Shown: positions 1-12,742, counted from the first letter of the stretch. The stretch is 64,000 nucleotides of DNA from Arthrobotrys musiformis (GCA_036971715.1 JAVHJL010000004.1:3782001-3846000), one strand, 5' to 3'. Program-made: numbers and translations. The notes: generated by a model not told the origin, from the letters alone.

Positions 1-1204
1 CCATTGTCCCGCCGTGCATACATATCTTCTATCTCTGTTTGTTTACTGTGATCGGTCGCCCTGGTCCGATTGATGTTGATATCATATATATCCTGTGTCA
101 CCTCTCACGCTGTACAGTTGGGAATCATATCAATCACCTGTACTGTCCAACGTGTACAGACACACCATCTTGTATAAATATAATGTAATGTAAAGTCTGT
201 GCCTGAGGCAAGAAGTATGCCTGGAAAGACACTTCACATCCCCACCAGCTGCCAGCTGCCCTGAAGGAAAGAAAGGAGGGGGGAGCAAAGGGAAGGTCCG
301 CCGAAACCCAAACCCAGCTGCAGCTAAAGCAGTAGCACTGGACCAGAAGCTGCAGACACCTCAGAACACTGAAACACCCGTCCAAAATCCAGCAGCCCCG
401 TTTTTTATCAAACAGTTTTTATCCTTCCACGGTTCGAAGGAGAAGGCTCATTTTCATTTTTTTTTTATTTTTCATTCTTTTTTTTGTTTTGGGGGACGTG
501 GTCACTTGATCATACTACTTGTGTATTAGCCATTGTATTCCCACCTTCCAGAACAACCGGCAAGAACTCCTGGGTCCAATTTCGGTTCCAAATAGACGGT
601 CTCCTCACCTCAATAAAACTTCAAAAAGTGAGCTCTAAAAGTGACCCCGGCGAAATACCCGACCCATCAAAAAAAAAATTGGGATTTGTTTGTTTACCAC
701 CACAGGAAAAAAAAAAAGAGATCGAGCCTGACAGCGAATGCTGGTCGTGTCTGACCGGGGTTGGCTGGTACGACGCTTCGCCAGCTAGCCGGTCGGATTG
801 GCTCACACCTGCAGCTGTGGAGTAGCTCCCGACATATACCTGTGTACCAACGACGGATCGATGGTCGATGCAAGGCGCGACTGTGCTCTGGAGTCATTTG
901 CTTGTGATTGATACAGATGACGGGATTTGTTTTGGTTTGTTGCAAGATAAGAATACAACATCGACGACGTTGGTTGGCTGTACCACCAGCCACAGATCTT
1001 GTGTAGCCACCAGCCACTGTGCTACCCCAGCCACCGATTCGATCTATTAGTCACCAGCCACACAATGTGGCTTATAAATCAAGATTGATATAACAATCCT
1101 CAAGCTTGCTCTCGAACTATCACAACCTCACCATCATCATCACCACCCACATTGTCATCAGTATACCTGCCATCACCCCCGCCGTATATCAGTGAAGTAG
1201 AATC
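1..1204. other. Intergenic, no gene seen; upstream region of cwc24
   Basis: Only short open frames without recognisable similarity occur here. The stretch has poly-T and poly-A runs (around 455-486 and 668-717). A pyrimidine- and CA-rich segment at about 1100-1190 lies directly before the cwc24 start and is typical of a filamentous-fungal promoter and 5' leader. No TATA box can be assigned with confidence. Confidence 0.6.
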
Positions 1205-2194
1205 ATGGCAGACGCAGATATAACACCAGTAACCTTCTTCCGCCGCAAAGGCAACCGCGCCAACCACCGTAAACGGCCCCCGACACCCCCCCCGAAAGCC
1301 TCAGACTCAGACTCAGACTACTCCTCCGCCGACGAATCCGGCGCCAAACTCCCCTCCAAACGCCAAAAAACCACCCACGTCGTCTCTTCCTCCTCCACAT
1401 CCACAAAACCCACAGAAGGAAAGGAAGAAACAATAACAGGACCGACCTACACCGCCGACCGCACCTCCACAATCTCCAAATCCGACGACGCGACAAAACG
1501 CTCGAATTGGCATAACGAAAACGAAGAAGAATACCTCATTCGCAAGTCCAAACCTTCCTCATCCGCAGACGATGTACAGGAAGACGACGGCGTCTACCGC
1601 GGCCCATCGGCCTACAAATCCTTCATAAAGAAAAACCCAGACTCGATCCAAAATAAAGGCAAAATGGGCCCCGTGAAAGCCCCCACCAACGTCCGACAAG
1701 TCGTCACCGTGGACTTCGCACCGGACGTCTGCAAGGACTACAAACAGACCGGCTTCTGCGGGTTCGGCGATACCTGTAAATTCCTACACGCGAGAGAAGA
1801 CTACAAACAGGGTTGGCAGCTGGATCGGGACTGGGAGGTCTCCTCTAAGAAGAAGCAGGGGAAGGATACGAAAGACGACGAAGAGGACGACGATAAGGAA
1901 CTGGCGAATATTCCGTTTAAATGCGTTATTTGCAAGGGAGACTACAAATCACCGATTGTTACAAAATGTGGGCACTACTTTTGCGAGAAGTGTGCTTTGT
2001 TGAGGTACAGGAAGACACCCAGCTGTGCAATCTGTGGCGCTGGCACGAACGGCATTTTCAATACGGCAAAGAACCTACAGAAGAAGCTAGAGAGAAAGAG
2101 GGAGAGGGAGGAGCAGAAGAAGAAGGAGGAGGGTGAGGATAATGACGAGGGCGGCGAGCAGGCCGGGGCATCAGGGATCACGATTGAAGAGTAA
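1205..2194 (+). CDS. cwc24: Pre-mRNA-splicing factor Cwc24 (CCCH + RING finger)
   Basis: Intronless 329-aa protein. Cwc24 (human RNF113A) binds the activated spliceosome near the 5' splice site before the first catalytic step and is a RING-type E3 ligase candidate; it acts in the nucleus. The N-terminal ~150 residues are acidic and serine-rich with lysine stretches. A CCCH finger follows at about residues 175-200 (CKDYKQTGFCGFGDTCKFLH, spacing C-x8-C-x5-C-x3-H). A C3HC4 RING is at about residues 240-280 (starting CVICKGDY, then CGHYFCEKC and CAIC). The tail is a charged coiled coil ending in an acidic stretch. Length and domain order match the family. The start is the first ATG of the frame, 11 bases after a TAG stop. 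vps34 begins about 310 bases downstream on the same strand. Family assignment is firm; function is inferred from the family. Confidence 0.95.
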   Translation: MADADITPVTFFRRKGNRANHRKRPPTPPPKASDSDSDYSSADESGAKLPSKRQKTTHVVSSSSTSTKPTEGKEETITGPTYTADRTSTISKSDDATKRSNWHNENEEEYLIRKSKPSSSADDVQEDDGVYRGPSAYKSFIKKNPDSIQNKGKMGPVKAPTNVRQVVTVDFAPDVCKDYKQTGFCGFGDTCKFLHAREDYKQGWQLDRDWEVSSKKKQGKDTKDDEEDDDKELANIPFKCVICKGDYKSPIVTKCGHYFCEKCALLRYRKTPSCAICGAGTNGIFNTAKNLQKKLERKREREEQKKKEEGEDNDEGGEQAGASGITIEE

Positions 2195-2505
2195 TACACA
2201 CCCCTCTAATGACCCCATCGCAGGCCTTGTCGATGTACTTTTAGCACTCTTGAAGCTTTAGCGTAGTAGTACTGTATTATATATATCAATATATCCCCAT
2301 AATCTTCTTTAATATCTATGTTCTGTGCGTGAGAGGTCCTCGAAGTGGTCCTCGAAGTGGTGCATACGTGAGCCAAGCACCTGACTTCCTGTGTTCTTGG
2401 CACCGGCCCCAGAAAAGCCCAAAAAGCAGCTCGTCGCGAAATCGCAGCTCCGGCAAACCAACATCCCACCAACAAGCCACAAGCTACAAGCTCCAACATC
2501 TCCAC

Positions 2506-5500
2506 ATGGTAAAACCAACCTCACCGCTTCCCTAAAATACAGAAGAAGGAAGCTAAAGTCGAGAATACAGGAGCCGTTTACATTTGCAACCTCGAACCAG
2601 CTAAAGCTCAACGTCTCAGTCCGGATGTCTGTCCCTCAAGCTGTCTCTTCATTCAAAGCTAGCGAGCTAACGATGGGTAACGGATAACAGACAAAACCTC
2701 GAAGGCCAGAAACCCCTGGTACCCTACTCCCAGCTGCTCAAAAACCCAGAACTAAAATTCGTCGGGTCGAATCTAAGGTCCTCCTCCCTTCTACTCCACT
2801 ACTTGGCTATAACTAACAGATAGTTGGAGAAATAGTCCCGTATCAGACCTCTACATTGCAGTCCAAGTCTACGGCGACAACAAACCCCTCGGAGTCCCCG
2901 TTCAAACCGCCTATAAATCGTTCAAAGCCGCTAGAGTGTATACCAACCTCACCCTTGCCGGGATAGGGAATCAGAGCTAATTGGATGTGAATAGATGGAA
3001 GGAGTGGCTGACGTTGCCGGTACGGTACTGTGATATTCCACGATCGGCTCAGTTGGCTATTACGATATGGGATCTTGGGGGTCCGGATAGAGAAGTGCCG
3101 TACGGTGGAACGACGGTGCGGCTGTTCGATACAGATGGGTACTTTCCCCACCCGTACGACTCTTAGGGGGTTTGCTAATGTGTTTATATGGTAGAACACT
3201 AAAAAAGGGCCGGCAGAAGTTGAAGGTGTGGTTGGATGTCGAGGCCGACGGGAGGACCGAAACGGTGACGGATAGTACGGTCGAGAGTAATGATGAAATG
3301 GACCGTTTGGAGAAGGTACCACCTAGATCTCTTTTGATCTCATATGATGGTCTATACTTATGGATATGGTACAGCAAATCAAAAAACACGAATCTGGCGA
3401 AATCCCCCGCGTGGACTGGCTCGACAACCTCGCCTTTCGCCAGATCGAACAGATCCAAAAGAAATCCATAAAACGCACGCAAGACCACTTCCTCTACATC
3501 GACTTCCCGCGGTTCGACTTCCCCGTTGTATTCTGCGACTTCGAGTACCCCACTATCGCGGCATTAGCGGAAGCGGCAGCGGCGGAGAAGGAGAACGGAA
3601 TCGCCACGCCGACGGCGAGTACCGGACATGCACCATCCCCTTCACAGCCCGGAGTCCTGGGGAGCGGGATCCCCGGAGAACCGATACCGGCACCAGTAGA
3701 CGGCGGTATGATACGGGTTTACGATCCTGAAGCTGCAAGGGAAAGAGACAACCCCGCCGAAGCGAAACACATGAACCTAGTGCGGAGTCAACGGAACGGT
3801 CCCTCCGATCGAGACCTGAAGCCCAACGCCCGCATAAGAGACCAACTGAACGATATACTCAAATACCCACCGACGCATGAATTAAACCCCGATGAAAAGA
3901 ATCTAATATGGAAGTTCCGGTATTATCTGACCAGAGATAAGAGGGCGCTTACCAAGTTCTTGAAGTCGGTGGTGTGGGCGGATGCGAGGGAGGTGAAGGG
4001 GGTGCTGGAACTGCTACCGAAGTGGGCGGAGGTGGACGTAGACGATGCTTTGGAGCTGCTGGGGCCGGCGTTTACGAATTCGGCTGTGAGGAATTATGCC
4101 GTTGCACGGTTGAAGAAGGCGGATGATAACGTGTGTATCCTTGATGGCTATGTGAGAGTTTGGGGTGTTGTTACTAACTTGTGGACAGGAGCTCGTTTTG
4201 TATCTGCTGCAGCTGGTGCAGGCGCTGAAGTTCGAGAGACAGCAGTCCGGGGATCATGATTCCGAGTCCACGTTGGCACAATTCCTGGTGACGAGAGCAT
4301 CGGAGAACGAGACGTTGGGTTCGCTGTTGTATTGGTATCTGGCTGTAGAGATGGAGTTCAAACGACACAAGAAGCTTTATGAACGGGTGGTGTTCGAGTT
4401 TATGCACCAGCTTGAAGCTGTAAGCTTTACGTTTCGTCTTCTACAGAGACGGGGATTTATGCTAATATTGTGGTTTTAGACGGCAGAGGCACCTGATCGA
4501 CCGAAGCGGAGCATGCTGGCGCGGCAGGCGACGCTTAATAAGACGTTTAATTCACTTGCGATCGAGATTCGAGATATGAAGGCGAAGAGGGAGAAGAAGA
4601 TCGAGCATTTGAAGAACTATATCTCAGATCCGGCACATGGGTTGTTGAATTTCGACCCACTACCACTACCGTTAGATCCTAGTGTTGTTGCAGTGGGAAT
4701 GATACCCAGTATGTTCTTTCTCATTTCTTTTGAATTAGTAGTGGTATGGAGAACGAGACTAATATGGGGCGACAGGTGAATCGAATGTGTTCAAATCGAC
4801 GCTGTCGCCGTTGATGATGACGTTCAAGACGGCAGACGGCGGGAAGTACCCGATGTTATTCAAGAACGGGGACGATTTACGACAAGACCAGTTGGTGATA
4901 CAGACGTTCACACTCATGGACCAATTATTACGAAAGGAAAACCTGGACCTGAAGCTATCGCCGTATAAGATCCTCGCATCAAGCCCGACGAGCGGGATGA
5001 TACAGTTCGTGGCCAGCAAGCCGATTGCTACGATCGTACGAGAGTATAAAACCATCCTTGAGTTTCTGAAGCACCATTACCCGGATGGAAGCACGAGGGA
5101 GGGGGTCAAAGCCGAAGTTTTAGATAATTACGTGAAGAGCTGCGCGGGGTATTGTGTTATTACCTATATACTTGGAGTCGGGGATAGACATTTGGATAAT
5201 CTTCTGGTTACGCCGGATGGATTTTTCTTCCATGCGGATTTCGGGTTCATATTGGGACACGATCCCAAGATATTTGCGCCGCAGATGAAGTTGTGTAAGG
5301 AGATGGTGGACGGGATGGGGGGCAGCGACAGTGTTCTGTTCAAGCAGTTCAAGGGGTATTGTTATACCGCATTCTCTATTTTGAGGAAGAACGCGAGTTT
5401 GATATTGAACCTGTGGACGCTCATGATCGATGCTGGGATTCCGGATGTGGAGAGGGAGCCGGATACGGCTGTGCTGAAGATTCAAGAGAAGTTTTGGCTT

Positions 5501-5620
5501 GAGAGCGGGGAGGAGGAGGCGTTGGGACGGTTCGAGGTGTTGATTGGGGATAGTTTGAATGCGCTGTTTCCGATTGTTATCGACCGGATGCATAATATTA
5601 CGCAGTATTGGAAGTCGTGA
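2506..5620 (+). CDS. vps34: Phosphatidylinositol 3-kinase catalytic subunit Vps34
   Basis: Ten-exon model: 2506-2508, 2571-2626, 2691-2777, 2824-2937, 2995-3138, 3195-3315, 3375-4130, 4189-4419, 4480-4708, 4776-5620, giving 861 aa. Vps34 makes PI3P from phosphatidylinositol on endosomal and autophagic membranes together with Vps15 and Beclin/Atg6. The N-terminal C2 domain carries WKEWLTLP and SAQLAITIWDL; the helical (PIK) domain is in the long exon 7; the kinase domain is in exons 9-10, with GVGDRHLDNLL (catalytic Asp about 717), HADFG (Asp about 735) and the C-terminal membrane-binding helix ending TQYWKS. Exon 1 is only the ATG, followed at once by a GTAAAA...TACAG intron. No ATG lies in frame before the conserved start EPFTFATSNQL, so this split is needed to initiate. 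A 12-bp direct repeat (GGTCCTCGAAGT twice, about 2335-2358) lies upstream. Family certain; exon 1 inferred. Confidence 0.93.
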
Positions 5621-7173
5621 TGTTTCATTTATTTTTCTTTATTTTTATTTTATTTTTAGCTTTTATTTTAATTCATGTATTTCCTTGGGGTTTTGGCTAT
5701 CTATGGAGTTTCCTTTTTTCCTTCGAGCTGGTATACAATGGTGTGGTGTTTTTTCTTTTTCTGGTGTTACTAAACATGCAGTGCAGCAGCCGGTGCGACC
5801 ATCCATGCGTATAAGAAACCGACCCGACGACGCTCTTGAATTCAAATTGCAAAGCAAAGCGAAGGCCAATGGCAAAATCCCTCGATATCGATGCAATGCG
5901 GGCCGTTTTGTCCCGTCGAATGATCGATGCAGCTGTTTTTCTGTCAACCAGCTGTCGTGGTTCTGTTCGTTCGTTCTGTTTGTTCTGTTCGCATCATTCG
6001 GCCGGGGTTTAACCTAACTTGGATTAGAAAGTGTGATTCGCTGTTCCGGCGCCGGAATGCGAGGTGGTTTTGGGCGGTGCGTCTGACCTGCAAAGAAGCT
6101 GATTCGATCATTTTTCCGAGCGATCCAGTTGCCGCCCTGATCCTGTTTGGCCGTTGGAAATTATACCAATTGCATTATATTACGATTACAACTTCACGGT
6201 ACTTAACCAACGGCTTCCCCCCTTCTGGCACTCAGACATGGACTACTTGCTGCTATCTTTACGACTAGTTGACATTTCGACGTCTTCGGGTTCACGACAT
6301 GAAGGGTGCATATTCACATGCTAGACCGTCCCCGTCGTCCTCATCGCGCTCAGATATGTACATTTACGACGCCATCTCGATCGAGGAGAGTACATAGTCT
6401 ACAACCGTTGCCCACCAATACATATTACTTAATTACATTACCCTTCGGATTTTTTGCGAGAACGAAACCAGCATGCAGCTCTCCACTTGACCTCATTCCC
6501 GTTTCTGTCTAGTCGACCACTCAGCTTTCCTCCTCATCCCCCAAAGGTCCTTCCACTATTACAAAAGCATTTGTGTTTTACCGCCGTCCGAGATTGATTT
6601 TTCCATTTATTCAGCCAGTCAGCCGTCACAACAGTTGTCTCTCGATCTCGTTTCCAAGCCTTTTACCTGCTCTTGCATAAATTAACGATAAAAGAAGTAC
6701 TGGGTACCCACACCTCGAGGAACCTTGGGTACTTATAAAGTCGACTACCCCGTATTTTTGCAAGTTCGATTTTCGCGACCTTCCTGGATCAAGTTACTGT
6801 AAGTGTGCCAATGCAATGTGAACTGCTAGGGTAGCTTACAGCTACATACTAGCTACTACATCCCCCTGCTCCATAGCTTGCTACACAGGGCAAAAAAACC
6901 ACTACCACATGTAATTCCACACACACCCCCCCTTGAGCTCCCAAGATGGTAGCTGCCATACTTTTACCATATGGCTATATAGCTTTGTCCATATGACCTC
7001 CCATTCCATACCATTCCTTCCGTTCGTTTCGTGTCTGCCGTCGTTACACCACTTCTATTCCTTCGCCTTACGGAGGTCGACCGAAAAGCACACCGTCGAT
7101 CCGATTCTCCCATACACACATGGGGGATATTTTAGCATCTATAGTATATAGACCTTGACTAACCCGAGTAACC
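5621..7173. other. Intergenic, no gene seen
   Basis: About 1.55 kb between vps34 and the lipase gene on the same strand. The first ~150 bases are T-rich and probably hold the vps34 3' end. The rest has short open frames only, without recognisable protein similarity. C-rich and pyrimidine-rich tracts at about 6500-6560 and 6900-7150 fit a promoter and leader for the lipase gene. Confidence 0.5.
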
Positions 7174-9291
7174 ATGTTCTCCCCGCCAGTCTATTCACCA
7201 GCATTTATAACCCAGGCACCCTTCCACCCCGGCCTGAAACGAAACTACTCCTTCTCTACATACCCGCCGACCTCGAACGATCTCGAATCAGCCATGGCTC
7301 GAGTTCCGTTAGTGGGACGGCTGTATTTCCGCGAATACGTCGCTTTGATACTATCATTCTTCCTGGTTACGCTTGAGTTCCTGGCAAGAGCCATAACGCT
7401 CACACTTCCCGCTCCGATTATAAACTTTCTGTATTCCCGGTCCAGAGCACTGTTCAAACTCCTCCCATCGACCAAGGAATCGAAAATCGATCAAAAGTCT
7501 TCGTCGGAGACGGTGAAGAAGATTAGAGATGCGGATGGATTCGTGGAGATGTGTGAGATTTGGGGGTACGAGGCGGAGGAACATATAGTGCAGACTAAAG
7601 ATGGGTATTTACTTGGATTGCACCGGATTCCCAGGGCGAAGGATGAACCGAAGCCCAAGAGGGGGGAAAGAGGGAGGGATAAGAAGGGGGTGGTGTATTT
7701 GCACCATGGGTTGATGATGAATAGTGAGGTTTGGGTGTGTAATATTGATCCTGCGAAGTGTTTACCGTTCGTGCTGGCGGAGCAGGGGTATGATGTTTGG
7801 GTAAGTTTTATATTACGATCTTAATGAAGGATTCGTGATGACTGACTTTAAGACGGATGGGTAGCTGGGGAACAATCGCGGGAATAAATACTCGAAGAAG
7901 TGCATCTATACCAATTCGCAGGATACTTCGTTTTGGAACTTCAGTATTGATGAATTCGCCATGCATGATATTCCGGACTCGATTTCCTATATTCTGTTGT
8001 CGACGAAGGCCAAGTCGATTTCTTACGTCGGGTTTAGTCAGGGAACCGCACAGGCTTTTGCTGGTAATCCCCCCCCCCTTTCCCCCCTTTTCGTCCAAGA
8101 TTGTGAATATGTGACTAATGGAATATAGCACTGAGCATCCACCCCTCTCTAAACGAAATCATCGACGTCTTCGTCGCCCTCGCACCCGCCATGTCCCCAG
8201 CAGGCCTCTACAACAGCATAGTCGACGCCCTAATAAAAACCTCGCCAGACGTAATCTTCCTCTTCTTCGGCCGCCGCTCCCTCCTCCCATCAACAATGTT
8301 CTGGCAAAGCATCCTCTACCCCCCAATCTTCGTCGCCGCGATCGATAAATCTCTAAAATTCCTCTTCAACTGGTCCGGCAAAAACATGAGCCTCCAACAA
8401 AAACTCGCCAGCTACGCGCACCTGTACAGTTTCACCAGCGTGAAGGCACTAGTGCACTGGTTCCAGATCATTAGGAATAAAAAATTCCAAATGTACGATG
8501 ACGATGTGCAGAGTCCCCTGGGTTGGGGTTACGGGAGGAGTTACTACCGTCCTGCGAAGTTTCCGACGAAGAATATAAGCACGCCTGTCGTGTTGGTTTA
8601 CGGCGGTAGCGATAGTTTGGTTGATATTGAGGTTATGATGAAGGAGTTGCCTGTGCATACTGTTGCGAAGGAGATAAAGCATTACGAACACTTGGATTTC
8701 CTGTGGGGGGATGAGAATGATAAACTTGTTATCCCCGAGGTATTGGGGGCGTTGGAGAAGTACGGTGATGGGAAGGATGGGACGGCAGAGGTTGAGAAGG
8801 AAGGAGAGGTGGTTGTGGCTGGGGAGCCACCGGGGTACAGTGAGGATGAAAAGGAGAAGGAGAAGGAGAAGGAGAAAAAGAAAGAGGAAGAGAAGGCTAC
8901 CGAACCCGTTGATGTGGTCGCTCCCAATGTTAACGCGGAAAATACACCCACACCGCCGGCATCGGATAAGTCATCTTCCACGCCGCCGTCGAGTTACTCC
9001 TCCTCGCTAGCATCGGTACCGATGTGGCCCGCCTGGCTGAGCGGTCGAACCCGGCTGCGGAGATCGCCCAGCGTAGCTTCGCTGACGAGTGTTAGCAGCG
9101 GCGGTAGTGACAGCGGGAATGTGAAGAATAGAGGCGTGGTGTTTGGACCGGGAGGGGTCCAGATCGCTGCGGGGAAGGTGAGCAGTGCTGTTTCAACTAC
9201 GGTGTTGGGGGAGGGCGAGGAGTTGGTTGAGAAGAAGAGGCGGAGGAGGAGGGAGAGGATTAGCTTGAGGCCTGAGCATCATAGCTATTAA
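7174..9291 (+). CDS. Steryl ester hydrolase / lipase, TGL1-YEH type (alpha/beta-hydrolase)
   Basis: Three exons, 7174-7800, 7865-8063 and 8129-9291, 662 aa. The family (yeast Tgl1, Yeh1, Yeh2; animal acid lipases) cleaves steryl esters or acylglycerols at lipid droplets or the plasma membrane. A hydrophobic segment at about residues 48-75 looks like a membrane anchor. The AB-hydrolase-associated lipase region starts near EMCEIWGYEAEEH. The oxyanion motif is YLHHGLMMNSEVW; the nucleophile elbow is GFSQG at about residue 265; the likely acid is in VLVYGGSDSLVD and the His in HYEHLDFLWG. The C-terminal ~200 residues are low-complexity, with a Glu/Lys run followed by Ser/Pro-rich and Arg-rich sequence; this tail is unlike yeast Tgl1 and may be regulatory or for lipid-droplet targeting. 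Substrate class is inferred. Confidence 0.9.
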
Positions 9292-9919
9292 CCCCCCTTT
9301 TTCCATTTTCTGGGTATATGTGATTTTGTGAGCCTTTTTGTTAGCGGAGTTTTTTCACTTTTCGGTTCTGGGCTTTGGTACTGGCCCTCATTTTTCTACG
9401 ATATTTTAATATTGGGTTCTTTTTGTGGAAGAGGATTGGAAGTTTTTGAAACGGCTTGAGATTCAACCGTTGCTTTTACAGTTGGAGCGACTGACCCAAA
9501 AAAGATTTTGGAATGCATGGTGTTTTGCATTTGTTACTAACTAGACTGCATATACCTTTTTGTAATATTAGCTACTTTTTTTTCTTACTGGGGCGTTGAT
9601 ATTTTTTTTCTTCATTCATTCGTTTTTGGATTTGGATGTGGATATGATATTTTAATATGGTATATAGAAGACAATACAGTATTATGTACAACTTTCTATA
9701 ATATAATTCTAACTTAAGATCTAGTGGTTCCGTAGTTGGTAGTCGGGTTTGGTATTCATAGACAACTTGGTTTACTCATCGGCCTCGAAGGTGTAAAGGC
9801 CGGTAATATAATTAATATTACAAAAAGTAGAATGCTGCGATTCCATGGCTCTTATCTATCGATACATTCCTTATACGGATACAAATTCTCCTAGTCATAC
9901 ACCCCCCTACTTTCAAAAT
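9292..9919. other. Convergent intergenic region
   Basis: Tail-to-tail space between the lipase gene (plus) and the DUF4246 gene (minus). It is T-rich in the first 350 bases, as expected for a 3' UTR and polyadenylation region. No gene is visible. Confidence 0.5.
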
Positions 9920-11971
9920 TCAATCTTCTTCACTGCTATACCCCTTGTCGTACCCGTCGGGGTGTAATCCATAATAATGATCCCGCTCGTACTCGTCGTA
10001 AAACACCTCGTTGTTGACACTATTCATCCACTCCTGCTGGAAATCATACATCTGCTGTCTGTAACAAACCGCTTCTTCGAATGGAATGGCGGTATCGGGG
10101 AGGTATGAGAGGATCTGGACGAATACCTCTTCGGGGAGGCGGTGGCCGAGGGATGTATGCCGGAGGATGGCGGGGATGATGTTTGGTTGCTGCGGGGGGA
10201 TTTGGGAGGTTGTTTGCAGCTGGGTCCATTGGTAAGTCGCATGGCGCGGGGGAGGGGGGTTGGGAAAAGGGCTTACGGTGTGAGAGCTGGAGGGGTCGCA
10301 GTAGTAGAAGATTAGGAGTTTTGTGAACCCGGGTTTTGAAGGGTCGAGGAGGTGGAAGGGGGCGAGGCGGTGTTCGTGGATGTTTGGGTAGACTATTGCG
10401 CGGTTATCCTGTATTTATATCGTTAGGATTGTGTATTATGGAAGAGTGGGGCTTAAGGGGGGTCAATACTTTTAATCTGATTGATTCGATTTCCTGCGGG
10501 GTGGTGGGCTTTATTTTTCCGAATGCCCTGCGGCGGAGGGAGAGGTAGGGTTCGGTGATGTTTTCTTGGGCGTAGGTGTAGATCCCTGTGGCGATTATAC
10601 GTTCGTTCTAATATATATTTAGTTATATATATATCTTGATATGGATTCGAAGGGAAAGGAGGGGGGGGGGTACCCTAAACCCGTTCAACTGCCACTCCTC
10701 GGGTTTATACTCCGGATTCTCCGGGGACAGTAATATATTCACCATACTAACAACCACCTTCGCCGTCCTCCCCTCCAACTTGTTAAACCTCGAGATCTTT
10801 GGCGGGGTCCACACCGCGTCTGTGATCAATTTATACGAATTCCTGATGGGGAACATGGACTGGTGCCTTTCCGGCCGCGGGGTCCCCGGAACACCCAACC
10901 CTTCGAATGGATCAATTTTCATTTGCCCCGTCTTTTCCATCTGGGAGAGGAGTTCTTCCGTTGCATCTTCGCAGGCTTTTCTGGACGCGAGGAGGGTGCC
11001 GTCGTTTACTCTTGATTTCCAAGGCGTGGGGTCCACACATCTCGATTCCACCCAGGCCTGTCTTTCCGTCTCTGCTAAAACGTGATTAAACAACGGGACG
11101 AAAGCCGTAAACACCTTCTCTAATATTGGGTGAAAAGTCTTTTCCTCAGATGGCAAAGATAGGTTATTTATGTACGAAGCAATCTTGGTCGATTTCCCGT
11201 CTTTGGACACTGTGAACTCGGACGGTAACCAGCAGAAGTTTGGATGCGTGGTCCTTGCCTCCTCGTCAATCGGGTAGGGGGCGTATTCGATCACCGTTCC
11301 ATCGTTCAAAGTTGTTTTCTTATAGATTATTGGATAGATGGAGGGATCGAGGACGTCCAATACCATGTTGGGATTGAGGCATGAAAAGCGCCACAGTTTT
11401 TGGTCTTCTGGGATGTTTTCTAGCATCAGGACCCCTATTCTAAGTTAGTGGATACTCGAATAGCCTCGAGGCTAGATACTCGAGCTGGTATGTATGCAAA
11501 TGCATGGGTTTGATGTTATAGTATACCATCAGCTAAACCCTTCCTAACCCCTTCTTCCACGGGCATATCAACCCTCCACGCTCCCTCAACGTCAGGTTCA
11601 ATCCTAAGCCCCTCCTTCTCCAAGCGTCTGATGTACCGTTTACACCCCGCCAGCTCGTTAAACCACATGGTAACATCATCCCTCCCCCAAACCAGCGGTT
11701 TCACCAAAAAATCCTTAACATCCGCATACTCCTCGAAATCCGCCTGCTGCCTCTCCCTCAACCAATTGACCACGAACGTTCGATCCTTAAGTTTTTGAGT
11801 CCAATCTTCCAGATCACGAAACGCGAGCGATGCGCTTTGGATGGAGAGTTCGCGGTCCTGCAGTTCTCCAAGACGGAAACGGCGGAGGTCGAGTGGGTGC
11901 GGGTAGGGTTTTTCACGTTCTGTCTTTGGAGGTGGATCCGTGGGGATCACGGGGTCTTGATTTTCTGTCAT
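9920..11971 (-). CDS. DUF4246 domain protein
   Basis: Five exons on the minus strand: 11971-11527, 11434-10674, 10607-10470, 10408-10277, 10219-9920; 591 aa. DUF4246 is a widespread fungal family of unknown biochemical function. Landmarks consistent with the family are GLADGVLMLENIPEDQKLW early on, TDAVWTPPKISRFNKLEG, IIATGIYTYAQENITE, AIVYPNIHEHRLAPFHLLD, KLLIFYYCDPSSSHT and the late IPPQQPNIIPAIL. These resemble the facial-triad region and C-terminus of 2-oxoglutarate oxygenase-like folds, but I cannot identify an Fe-binding triad with confidence. No signal peptide or membrane segment is seen. The C-terminus is acidic and Tyr-rich, ending GYSSEED. Exon phases all agree. Confidence 0.82.
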
Positions 11972-12742
11972 TTTTTTTTCTTGGGTATTTGATTTTTGGG
12001 ATGATGGAAGTTGAACACGTCTACGCGGGTGCCATGGGTTTTATATTGCGAAGATGGTGTTGACAGTGTTGGGATTTGGGGGGTCAAAAGCGCAATATAA
12101 TGTATAGCCAATATAATTAATAGCAGGGTGCATGGATCAATACGAGACACTCGAGTCACCTCTGACAACTTGATCAATTGAGAAGGCACAATGCAAGGTA
12201 CCTCGTGAGCCATTCATGCCTAGGACATCAGCCCCATTATAAAATCACTTTTCATATTTATGGAAGGCTATTTAACGCTACCGCTCAGGACGTTATAACT
12301 TATAACGAGGCCAGGGAGACTCATGTAATTACGTAACTTTCAGATTACGTGCAGTGACAAAGTCGACTTGGCTATAGCTACAAAATTTAAGGCATATATG
12401 CATAAAACACCGTCTCAAACTGTCGAGATACTTGAAATTGGTGTTAAAACACAAGAATACTAATTGAAAACAATTATATCGTCAACTATAGTTTAACCCG
12501 GCCCTTCAATGTAGTAATTTCCCTCTTATCTTCAACAATTTAATTGTTTTGCTAAAAATGAATCTTATATAACATAGATTGATGAAAATAATCAACGACC
12601 AAAGGTTGTAAAACATGTAATGATTTTCCTGAAATGTAAATACGGAAGTAACCTTTGTTAGGATTTTTATTTTGCCATCTGACGCCTGTACTCGAGACTA
12701 GCCATTCGAGTCCATGCAGATATGCATGTAGACTAGCCGCCT
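11972..12742. other. Intergenic, AT-rich, no gene seen
   Basis: Upstream region of the DUF4246 gene and downstream region of the small glycine-rich gene. AT content is higher than in the flanks between about 12230 and 12680. No coding signal, tRNA or repeat was recognised. Confidence 0.45.
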
